Assembly (NCBI RefSeq): GCF_902686445.1
Contig: NC_062218.1
Location: 11,259,015-11,323,014, forward strand
From: Sciurus carolinensis
Taxonomy: Eukaryota; Chordata; Mammalia; Rodentia; Sciuridae
Direction of reading: 5' to 3'
Length of the DNA: 64,000 bases
A program made the translations under genes and the position numbers. Positions within the stretch are counted from its first letter, which is position 1. Each line of letters begins with the position of its first letter. The notes beneath the pieces are model-generated. The model did no database searches. It was not told where the DNA came from and saw nothing but the letters and a program-made list of their open reading frames with translations. This document shows positions 44,031 to 54,365 of the stretch, piece by piece.

Positions 44031-44959
44031 TTCTAATTTTAAAGTAACAGAATTCTAATTTAAATGCAAACTACTGAATGGCTGGTTAGAAAAGTAAATT
44101 CATCATTTCCAAATATCCGCTCTTATTCCTATTTCCACAAATGAATGGCAAAACTATAGACTCAAAGATTTTGGATCAAAACCTAGGAGTATGGCCACCC
44201 CCTCTTCAGTACATTTCAACTTTCATCTCTATCTCAGATCTGCTCTCCAAAGACGGGTTCTGGGCAGAGATATGCTGGAGGGATTGAATTTAGGAAGACT
44301 CTTGTGAGCAGCCCATGGAAGGGAACAAGGAAATCAGGACTGGGCAGAGGCTGACATGGACATTGCCACTGGGAACTCAGTCAATCCTGCAGGCACCTTA
44401 GAGCTACAATAGCCCTTCAGAAGTGACCCAGAACCATGACAGTGTACTCACCTCTGTAAACTGCTCTCCATCCACGTCACCCAGTCATTGAAGAGGATGC
44501 ATAATGATGTAAAACCTAGCTCTCTTCAACCAAGGCCAATTTCAAAACAGAACAAAACTGGGAGACAAGTCTTCTACAGCCAATAACTCTGAGAGGCGGG
44601 GAATGAGAGTCTATCCTAAAGTGTCAGAGCAGTGGAGTAGATCTATCTCACCTGGGAAGAACACCTACAGCATTCTGCGGTTTCCCTTTTCTTGGAAAAA
44701 TTAATAGAACAAGCTACAATCGCCATGACTGCAACTGACCTCAAGATCAAGATCCACTCCCACCTTGTCCCCTCAAATACCCATTTAAAAGTTCCCTTGA
44801 CCCTCAGCGAGCACTGTGCTTGTCTGTGAGACCCGCCTGCTCAAATGACCCAACGCTCACTCCCAAGGGTTCTCAACCCCTGGGTACCATGCCTGCTCTA
44901 GCCTTTGGGGCTGAATTGTTTATTTACCAGCAAATTTAATCAAGAAGGACACTTTAAAG
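44031..44959. other. No recognisable feature
   Basis: About 0.9 kb. No repeat family, RNA or exon identified. Confidence 0.4.
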
Positions 44960-45130
44960 CAGAGGTCAGTAAATTCTGTCCCCAAACCAAATCCTTCCCA
45001 CAAGCTTTATTTGTAACTAAATTTCACTGAGACAAAGCTGTCAGTTTTGCATGGCTGCTTCCACACATTAAGGCAGAGTTGAGTGGCTCTGCAGGCAATG
45101 AGCAGCCCATGCTTACTGCAAGGCCCTTTC
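44960..45130 (-). mobile_element. hAT-Charlie (MER5-like) DNA transposon fragment
   Basis: CACAAGCTTTATTTGTAACT, TGGCTGCTTCCACACATTAA and GGCAGAGTTGAGTGGCTC follow the antisense order of a MER5-type non-autonomous element. The GAGGTCAGTAAATTCTG end corresponds to one terminal repeat. Old and partial. Confidence 0.55.
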
Positions 45131-47164
45131 CATCTCCTAAAGGATGCAGTCTCCTCTGCACCCAGTGCAGAACAGCAGTGTTTCTACATCTTGATAATCA
45201 GGATCACCTGCCCTGCCAGGATGGATTGGAAATGACCGAGTGACAGTCACACTTTTAAGTTTAATAACAAACTCCCTATGTCTTTGGGCACAGCTGCAAG
45301 AACCTCAATCTACAGAGCCAGAAAGCAGAAATTCCCCAGGAGGATCACTGGGAGTAACAGGAAGTTGCATCACTCCTATTCCCACGTCTTGTCGTTCCAG
45401 GTTACAAAGTCAACCATTCATGGAGTGGCTTGAGATCTTTTTTTTTTTTTTTTTTTTTGATGAAGGATGCATGGTACAACCTGGAGGATGTTGAATCATT
45501 CTTGTAGGGTATCTGCCTTGGTCTTTCACCTCAGCAATGCCTTTAAAAGAATATTATATAATGAGTAGCTTTTAGATGTGGTGTTAGACCTGTAGATCCT
45601 ATGGTCCCAGTCCATTGTCATTTCCCTTCAAAGTCTGACCGATTCCTTGCTTTGAGTCAATATTATGTGATACTGAGTCACTGAATCTATCATTTATGAA
45701 CCCTTGGACAGTGGTGCTGGTCAAGCCCTGCAGACAGAAAAGGCAAATTGGTAGCTGGACATGTGTTGACTCTAGTGAAGATTAATGGCTGCTGCTTCCA
45801 GGACAGAAGCAGCTCAGTGTAATCAATCTGTGGCTGGTTGATTTCCTCCAGTGCTCTGTGATGTCTCTATCTCAGCACTGGTCTCTGTTGCTGGCAGGCG
45901 AGACAAGTCACACAGCAGCAGTTGCTCCTGAATAGTCTTAGAAGAATCAGCTGTGTTTTGACAACAAAAGACATAACATGAGTTATTCAGTGTGAAATGT
46001 TAACAATCTTACATCCACATGAACATTCACAACTGAGTGGTTTACCAAAGGCTTCTAGAAACTATGCTTGCCTATTCAGAAGAGTGATGTTTATTGGTAA
46101 AACACACAAGGTCCGTATGCTATGATGTTCACATTGGGTGCTCCACATTGACCATTTGCCCTCCTCTGCCTCAGTTTCTGAAGGTTCCTTATAACAACTA
46201 CATCTGTGACTGCTTTGTCCATGTATTGAATTTGGCTTGTGAGGTTCTATAGAAAAAGTTCGTTTGGAGAAAAGAGTAGTGAGCTTGGGTTTCTTACAAT
46301 AGCTCCCTACATTCAGCACTCTCTGTAAATGACTCTCTCTTTCCAGGTTGCAGGAACCAACCATCAATCCAGAATAGCAAAAGTCCTGGTATTTCTAATA
46401 TTAGATCATGTGTGAAACCTGATGTTTACCTCACCTGAATCTATATAGGTAGTACATTTATTAAACTTTCTCCAAAATATCTTATTTTGAATACTTCATC
46501 TTTCTTCTGCAGGTACTCTGACTGAAATAGCATATGAGGGGGAAAAGTAGGGAAGAGAATTTTATTAAAGTCCAAAAATGCAAATCAAGAAGTCCTTTTC
46601 AAGTGACTAAGAAAATGGATAAAATTTTCTTGTAAAAATGTCTTATTGATGCTGAACTGAGAACCCAGGCAGGTGATAAATCCCAGTAGATATAATTAAC
46701 TGATAATATGTAATCTCTTGCAAGGAAGGATTTAAGATCGGAAGCTCCAGGAATACTAAATCAAAGGTAGATGTAATCTGCTTTCTCTAATGTTGTTAAC
46801 CCAGCTAACTACGTACATTCTTGCCAGATGAGTGATCTAATTAATTATTCCTGTACTTCACCCCAAGCAAACAAATGTTTTTCACTACTGCCCTCATTAT
46901 AATCCCCATCCATCACAGGCTATGCAGCTTATCTGTTGCCACAATAATGATACATAACCAGAGGCAAAAAGCACGGCCATGTGTGTGGGGCCAGCTGCAA
47001 CTTGGCCACGTGGCTTTCCTAGTACTGAAGGGCAGTGCAATGTAATGACTGACTGGAGGCTGCATGACCCTTTGTTCCCCATGGTGTCCTATGCTCCAGC
47101 AAGTTCTCATGGCAATGAAGAAGTGCAAGAGTAGCAGTAGAAGCTTTGAGGACCCTCAAGGCCT
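45131..47164. other. No gene or named repeat
   Basis: About 2 kb with a pure T run (about 45437-45456). The frames 46062-46367 and 46897-47128 show no domain. Nothing supportable. Confidence 0.4.
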
Positions 47165-47606
47165 GCTATATTGGAGTATGGACTGAGTATCCCCCAGGAT
47201 CCTTCATGATTAAAGTCATGGCCATCAGGGTGGCACTGTTAGAGCTGGTGAAACTTTGAAGAGGCAGTACCTAGTGGGAGGTCCTTAGGTTACTGGGGAC
47301 ATGAGGTAGTTTAGGTTCAACTATTTGGTAGCTCTTATAGGACCCTTTCAATTTCTACAAGAAGTAAGTTACCAAAAAAGCAAGCCTGGCCCTGCTTGCC
47401 CAATTGTCTGCTCTTGTTCGAGATGTAATGGCTTCGTCACATGCTACCATGATGTGCCACCATCCTCTGCATTCATCGGAGGCTAAACTATCGGGGCCAT
47501 CCAAACTTGGACTATAAACTCCAAAACTGTGAACTGTAAACCTTTTCTCTTTTTAAGTTAGATGTCTCCAGTATTTTGTTGTAGTAATGCAAAGCTGACT
47601 AACACA
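47165..47606 (+). mobile_element. MaLR-type solo LTR
   Basis: The 5' part includes ATGGCCATCAGGGTGGCACT and TACCTAGTGGGAGGTCC. The 3' part has ATGTGCCACCATCCTCTGCA, CTATAAACTCCAAAACTGTG, TTTTAAGTTAGATGTCTCCA and GTAATGCAAAGCTGACTAAC. This is the order of a MaLR LTR. Confidence 0.75.
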
Positions 47607-48264
47607 GACCTTGACTTGGAAACTTATACTCATCTCAAGCACATGCTACTCAACAAAACACTTTTCAGGGCTATTTCCGATTTGAGAGATTGAGAAGTAG
47701 TCTCCAGCCCCTTCATGAGAGAAAGTCTAAATCATGTGGCAAATGAAGTGACTGCAGGTAGAGAAAATGCACTGGGGCCCTTAATGTACTCAGTCTACCT
47801 CGCCTGCCTCTTTTCTCACCTCACCCTCCAAGTCCACTTCTTGCCCCAACTTTAAAGGGCTCAGTTCTCAAAAAAAAAAAAAAAAAAAAAAAGAAAGAAA
47901 GAAAAGAAAAGAAAAGAAAGTAAAAAGAAAGCATTTCCATTTTTCCATTTTCGATTATTCTGCATCCTTCTTAACTGCAAGGAAAAGAGACTGAGATAGG
48001 AGTATCATGAAATGAGAGAATCTTTTCAAGAGACTTAGGAAAAAGCGAGCTACTGGCCTCAGAAAGACCAAGGCTGCACACAGGGTACAGATAGCAGATG
48101 GGCTGTGTGCCAAGTTGTCTAGTGACCAAGTAACTTGCCACATTTGTGTCTCACGTTTAGATTCATGATTACCCTGCTCCTCCTTGAATGTCCCCATACA
48201 CCATGGAATGCACCCTTCCTAAGTCCAGACTCCCCACACCCTCTCTCCAGCCTTACTCAGCAGC
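47607..48264. other. No gene; contains an A-rich tract
   Basis: An A run of about 23 bp passing into GAAA/AAAAG units (47869-47932) is the only notable element. The minus frame 47955-48197 has no recognisable domain. Confidence 0.45.
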
Positions 48265-48365
48265 TTTGACGGAGCAGAGAACAGCTTTGGTGGCTCTTCT
48301 AAGCGGGGCGGGAAGAGTGAACGCTGTAAGGTAAACAGCGGTCGGTCACACGAGGCTCGCGTTCT
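48265..48365. other. CpG-rich patch with an Sp1-type site
   Basis: Nine CpG dinucleotides fall in about 95 bp, including GGGGCGGG at about 48304, within a CpG-poor neighbourhood. AAG/GTAAAC (48329-48334) could be a 5' splice site on the plus strand. This could be a small promoter or enhancer, or the relic of one. Nothing else supports a transcript. Confidence 0.3.
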
Positions 48366-50576
48366 GATGCAGACACTGTTCCCATGATTGCTATTATTAT
48401 CATGAAGACTGCCTTTCCCTTTTGTATGACTCAAAAGTGGCTGCATGACATGAGCCATACAAACAGGAAATATAAATTCCCGATGTGTTCTTACACAATG
48501 GGGAAATGTCCTCCCTCTTCTAAATTGTTACTTACTGTGGCAGGAGTAGCCTAATGAGAATGACATTCACATCTCCTCCGTGCAGTCCAGCTTGCTCCCG
48601 CCACCACCTGTTTGTTTTATCTTTCGTCACTGCTGTTAGTTGCAGCTTCTCTAAGGCCAGACATAGACCTGCACAAGTGTCTGAGCGTCTTCTGGTCGCC
48701 TTTCCAGCAAGGATTCCAGCCCCAGCTCCTTTAAACTTCAGAGCTCCAGCAAGACTCAGATCCATTTCAGCATCTCAAAGCCAGAAAGTCCTGGGGTGGA
48801 TTTAGAGAGGTTCAAGGTCAAGGTAGAGAATCCTATATTTTTTTACTCATTCTTATTTTCAAATTAAAATGCATTCAAACACATACTTTTTTGTGTAGTT
48901 TGCCTCGCTCAAATGCATTATTAGGTTTGTTTATAGTTGAGTGTATTTATTAAAATTTAGTATTTCAGCCCACCCTCCTCCTTTGGTGGAAACCAGGATT
49001 AAGTTTCACACTTGGCACATACACACGGGGACCCTGGGGACTCTTTCCCATCCTAAGTTTCAGCAATCCCATGACATATTGGACCCGAAAAGCTAGAGAG
49101 GGTGAGCTCTACTGTCCAGGCCACTCCATATAAGACGGCATAAGTGACCACAAAGGAAGGTATTAGCAGCCACATCGAATCGACCAAGGAAAGACTGACC
49201 TGTGTTCTACTAAAACACGAAGAGAACAAGATAATCTAGTAAAACACAATTAGTTGTATCTGAATTTCACTGTAAGTTTGAATTCAACCTTACTTAGCCT
49301 ATGAGATACTTTCAGAGACTTTGAAAGGGAAATCTATAAGTTGCCAGATTTACTGAGAATGTTTACCTCACTAGGTTCTTCTGAAATGAAAACTGAACAC
49401 CCCGGGCATGTACAAGTGGTACCTGCACAAACGTCTCATCCCTGATACAAGCTGCCTGAGTATTGTAGTGTGGGGGTGGTGTTCAGGGTCACCTGCCTGA
49501 ATGCAAACCCTACCTTCAGCAGTGGTCCTTCACCTGGAGGACTTTGGGCATGTTACTTAATTCCTGCTTCAATCTCATGTCTGTAAATACAAGTAATAAA
49601 GTGAGTGACCCTAAAGGGCAGTTTGAAGGCTAGATGAAGGGAATTCAGAAATTATAGTGGTAACACCAAATAAACAGAAAATAAGCATAAGTTGTTATCA
49701 TTTTACTACTGCAAACTTTGTTATTAGAGATCTGTTTTGATGTTTCTTAAAAAAAACTGGCCTCTCATTTGACTTAATTCAATGGTTCATTAAAAAACAT
49801 AATATTAACTTATGATAAATTAACTTAAGACTGTATTTTTAAACTGCTAGCCTTATCACTGTTTCATCCATCCTTTACCTGAAAGGAGGCACGTTACCAT
49901 TGTCAGATCCCACTTCATACTCTAGAGTCCCAGAGAGCATCTTAAATTCTGAAAATAAATCATACAATTTACAATTCCAAAATTGAATTCTACTCCTCTC
50001 TAATAACAAGAGAAAAAAAAATCATGGGATCTCTCTTGCCTCATGCTGAAAGGATTTTTTAAGATTAACTTGTTCATTCCTTGATTTCAATCTCTTTCGT
50101 GGAATACCTCTGGCATAGGAGCTATTTTGCATTTTAACTAAAGGCCTCCTTAAAACCTTCTCTTTGTGGCATTTGAAGAACTCTGACCCTTACAAAGGGC
50201 AAGCTGTAGGGGAAAGGAAGGGCAGGCCTCCCTTTGTCTCCTGTTCCTCGAAGCCCTTGGGGGTGGGGGCAGGGGCTCTCTGATTAATTTGCACCTTCTG
50301 GTTTCAGCAACACCATGACATATTGGTGTTCCTTTTATGATTTCAGCTTTGCTCTTGTGCTTCCTTCACACACTTCTGCAATGGAAAGCTAACCTTTATG
50401 CTTTTATGGACTGACACCGCTCAGAGTCAAAGCGAAGTTGGCAATCAAAGGCTAGGGTGGCATTTGAAAGGAAGATCATACCATTGGGGTCACAGCAGGA
50501 GTTCTCTGAAGGCTTAAAGTCCATATTTCCAAGCCAGCCTTCTCTGCATATCATTTGTTACTAAAATGCTAATACT
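48366..50576. other. No gene or named repeat
   Basis: About 2.2 kb. The overlapping frames 48532-48765 (minus) and 48554-48805 (plus) lack features. The rest is AT-rich. Confidence 0.4.
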
Positions 50577-50581
50577 CTTAG

Positions 50582-50963
50582 TATAAGGAATTTCCACATA
50601 ATCACGCCAGACATGAGCAATCACATAAGGGAGTTTATTAAGCAAACAGTATTTCCCTGCAGGGTAAGAGAGAAAATGAGAGGAAAATAGAAAGGAAAAG
50701 AAAGGGTGTGCGCTACAGAGAGTGGAAAGCCAGGAGGATAGAGAAAAGTGTGTAGGACAGACAGAAGAATGGAAAAAAGATGGCGGGGAAGCTACAGTAA
50801 AACAGTTGAATTCTGCCGGACTAACAGGGGACCAATATGGGAGAAGGATACTTGCAAGCTGACTGATGAGCCAATAGCTAGCTAGGATGTTCACAGATTG
50901 ACAAGTGGTTGGGAGGTGGGCAAAATGTACCTGATGGGCGGGGGAGCAGCTTTATACATTACA
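50582..50963 (-). mobile_element. 3' LTR of the deleted provirus
   Basis: It starts TGTAATGTATAAAG at 50963 and ends TTCCTTATA at 50582, where the final CA has become TA. AATAAACTCCCTTATGTG carries the polyadenylation signal. It aligns with 38127-38535. The frame 50514-50894 crosses its end and is not a gene. Confidence 0.88.
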
Positions 50964-51154
50964 TTCCCCGTTTCTGTTTTTATAAGAAAATCCTTTGCTC
51001 TCCAGTTCTTTTTGGAGCCTTCTCTCTCCATCCTGCCTAAGTGACTGGGGTTGGTTTTGCAGGTGAGATGTAAAATGTCCATTCTCCTTCCAGACTTCCA
51101 AAGGCAGATGATTTTCGTGGACTTCATTTCCTCGATTTGACTGATCCCCTATTT

Positions 51155-51574
51155 CTACACTAACTGCCTGTCCCCAATTCTGACTTCATTTACCCCTCTA
51201 ATTCTAGGAACTCCTTCATTGCTGTAGGGAAAAGGGGTGATGACCGATCTGGCTTCCTTGAGCTGGAAGGGGGCAGCATGGGGCAAGCAGTTTGGAGTTT
51301 CCTTTTTAGAAATCGGGTCAATTGAGGGGTTCATGGTAGAAGTCGGGTTGGGGAAGAGCAGGTTGTAAAGGCATCTGGAGATGGGTGCTTCTATGAGAGA
51401 AGAACAAAAAGACATGAGTACTGAAATAAGATTGATACAATATAAATGTTGCGAAATCTGGAACATGCCAATGACTATCATAAAGATGACAGAAGTCAAT
51501 AATTCCTCACCAAGGGGTGGAAGAACTGAGAAGTTGTTCCCATAACAAGGCCTAGCAAAGGCTGGAGAGGACAA
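51155..51574 (-). pseudogene. Probable class I env C-terminal remnant
   Basis: The 139-codon frame has a hydrophobic stretch (residues about 27-60, LLTSVIFMIVIGMFQI and on) like an Env membrane anchor, followed by a polar tail, and lies just before the 3' LTR. No CX6CC motif is visible, so assignment rests on position and on the DNA block shared with the env side of the class I provirus (51646-51690 versus 17036-17100). Confidence 0.5.
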
Positions 51575-51771
51575 GGCCTTTATTTGGGAGCTTTAACATT
51601 GTCTAGGTTATCAGGAATGTAAACACAACATTTAGTAGAGATACTAGCAAACATAGATTAAGCCTACCTGTGTCTACAGGCCTTAAACTGCACAGATTGA
51701 CAAGTGGTTGGGAGGCAGGCAAAATGGCTGTACCTGGTGGGCAGGGGAGCAGCTTTATACATTACACTTAG

Positions 51772-54070
51772 TGTTCAAATTACACTCCAATTCTCCCTAG
51801 GCTTTATGTACACTAGCATTCACCATGTTCACAGAACTGATTGTTAGGAAGAGTTCTGGGTCTTTATTCTGATTTTACAGCAGCTCCATCTCCTTTAGGG
51901 TCACTGTGTTGATGAGCAGGTACTATGCAGCCAATAGGTGATTACCCCTAATGCCATTTCTTACTTAAACTTCTAGGTAGCAAGTGTAGATATGATAATA
52001 TGTTCTTCTCTCTAGAGGCGAGACTTCTAATGATTAATCTCTGGGATCTTTAAATATATGGCAGAGTTTTAGGTTTGTTAGATTTTCAATTCACTAATCT
52101 CATCTATCTGACCACCTTCCCCTTGGCATTAGAGACACACGTCAGCATAATTAGACACACTACAGAATTCAGTTGTCATCCCGCATAGATGAGAAAAGGG
52201 TTAACTGCCATAGGATGATGTTGGGTATAAAGCAATTGATTACCCATAAACTTATCTAATCAAAAAACACACAAGAGCCAATGCTCCTTTTAAATGAGAG
52301 GGGGCGTGACGGGTCTGGCCATACACTTCTGGCCTCTAGCAACATGGAGTAGCCCAACTCTCCCTTATTTTATAGACACACAGGTAAAGGGACCCAGACA
52401 AGGAGGGGTTTCTTCTGTGATGAACAGGATGGGGTGGGGTTAGGAGAGCCATTTTCTCAGGGGAACTACCAAAGAATCAGACAGGAAACCACCGCCACAC
52501 AGTACCACATGCTTCCTGGCAAACAGGGTCATTCCTCTGTGGTAGCCAGACCTCCGTGTTCCATGGCTCATTCTAGTCTGATTCTGCTAAAAAAGGATGG
52601 CGCCCCACATTCAGGAGTACCTTTATTAGCTCCATGCACTACAAGGTATGAACACCTTCAGATCTCTGTTGTTATTCGGACAGAAAGCGGAGATGTGGGT
52701 TGGAGGAATGGGGTGGGTGGAAGCAGGACCTGAGAGGAAGACTGGAAAGAGGTTATAACAGGGCAGGATTTCTTTCTCTCTCATTCCATATAGGAAAAGG
52801 GACTTTGTGGAGACAAAATAAGGAGAGTCCTTGTCAGCTCAACAGCATATTGGCTTTAAGCTTCTGGGGCGGACTTAATTGTCACTACCTATGTGCCTCT
52901 GTGGGAAATCTGAGTGACTGAAAGCTTGAAGGAGATAAACCACTTCCAGTCCTTGTCTCTCCAAAGGAATCATGGAGAATCCAGACCTGTATCTTCCCCA
53001 CCAAGATGAAGGCAGGAGCTTAGGGCAAATGAAATGCAAGAAAAATCCAATATGAGGAGTTACAACTCTCTCAAATAAAAAGATACCAGTGTAGAAGATG
53101 ACTCTGAAGGAAAAAAACTATGGAAATGTTCTATGTCATTGCCTGAATAATTGTCATATATAATGCTGATGAATGATGATACTTTGATGAAAATGGACAG
53201 TGTCCACCTGCCCACAGAGCATTGCAGGCCTAAGAAAGGTGTAATACGTAGAGGCTCCGGAGCATAGGACAGTGGGGCAGGCACCAGTCTCTAGGTTAGC
53301 AGACCAGGATTTTTTCCAGCACTTTCACCAACAAATCTTGTGAACCTGAGTCATGCATGTTATGAAACAATGGTAATAATGTCTTTCCTGTGTTCTAGGG
53401 GGGAAAAAAAGCCACCATCTATTCAAAATGCCTTTTGAAAATCTGACAGACTTCTAAAAATGTAAAGCAATACTGTGGGCAAATCAATCCTCACTGTCAC
53501 CAGAGGGGCTCCTGCCGCAAATTGCCCTGGGCAGTTTTGCCCTCAGTAATTTATCTGAAATTAATCCAGCTCATTATTTTCCAAACTGGAAACTTGAAAC
53601 CTTAGAGAATATAGGCTCTTACAGCTGCGGAAAGGAGGCCCTAGAAGCTGTACCCTGTCTCTGTTACCATTAACTGAGAGTTTCCATGGAGGAGCTCCTG
53701 TTTACCTGTGCCAGGATTTGAATGAGAGGTGACCTCGTTAATTCCACCTGACCTAATCTGCTCTTGGCAAAGTAATGACTGTACCTTCTGAAAAGCAGGA
53801 AACCAGAGCCAGTCAGTTCCCAGCTTCTAACCAATCCAGGTGTGTTTCTGAGTTTTTGCTGGATACAATCCCCACTGCACCAGAGAATTTAAAACTGGAT
53901 TAAAAGAAATACTTGGCAAGCTGAGTATATACTTTAAGACATGTTATTTAAAATAGAATCATGTTTGAAACTTCATTCTGGGACATTCAAAGAGGTGCAG
54001 AAAGGTCTTGAAAAAAGACATTTAAAAACTATTTAATTTTGCCAATACACAGTCTACGTACTTAGAGACT
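51772..54070. other. No gene or named repeat
   Basis: About 2.3 kb. The frames 52434-52733 and 52700-52921 overlap and show no domain. The segment at about 53460-53640 is free of repeat signatures and could be a conserved non-coding element, which I cannot test here. Confidence 0.4.
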
Positions 54071-54074
54071 ATGA

Positions 54075-54203
54075 CTTTTTTTAATTTATTTTTTATACTA
54101 TTTATTTTATTTATTTTATTTTTAAGTGGTGCCGAGGATGGAACCCAGTGCGTCACACATGCTAGGCAAGTGCCCTGTCACTGAGCTACAGTCCCAGCCC
54201 CAG
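54075..54203 (-). mobile_element. ID-type SINE, antisense
   Basis: The reverse complement gives GGGGCTGGGACTGTAGCTCA, GTGACAGGGCACTTGCCTAG, CATGTGTGACGCACTGGGTT and CCATCCTCGGCACCACTTAA, then an AAATAA-rich tail. Same sciurid form as the copy at 10640. Confidence 0.88.
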
Positions 54204-54330
54204 AGACTATAATTTAAACATAAAACAAATCTGATTTTTCTGGTTATCTGAAAGCCACTGCCTTTTCTTCTTTAGACATGTCCACAGGCCAATGCTAAAT
54301 GTATTCATACGGATTATGTGGCTTGAAAAA

Positions 54331-54365
54331 TACACTTGATCTTAGCCAAAAGGTTGAGAAGTGGT
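54331..54365 (-). pseudogene. U2 snRNA 5'-end pseudogene fragment
   Basis: On the minus strand 54365-54331 reads ACCACTTCTCAACCTTTTGG, CTAAGATCAAGTGTA. This is the first 35 nt of U2 snRNA with four changes at the start, mostly CpG decay (CGGCC to CAACC, GC to AC). Similarity ends sharply after AGTGTA, and no Sm site or stem-loops III/IV follow. It is a truncated reverse-transcribed copy with no spliceosome function. Confidence 0.88.

Larger units (their letters stand above)
50582..51766 (-). mobile_element. Internally deleted provirus of the solo-LTR family
   Basis: On the minus strand: the first 76 bp of a 5' LTR (51691-51766, starting TGTAATGTATAAAGCTGC), env-side internal sequence (50964-51690), a purine tract (AAAACAGAAACGGGGAA) and a complete 3' LTR (50582-50963). 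CTTAG flanks both ends (50577-50581 and 51767-51771), a 5-bp target duplication matching that of the solo LTR at 38127. The rest of the 5' LTR, the primer site, gag and pol are missing, yet the outer ends are intact. The deletion therefore happened inside the element, before or after insertion. Confidence 0.85.

Noticed and set aside
54331..54365. Functional U2 snRNA gene
   Set aside because: Only about 35 nt match, with CpG decay, and all later U2 parts are missing.
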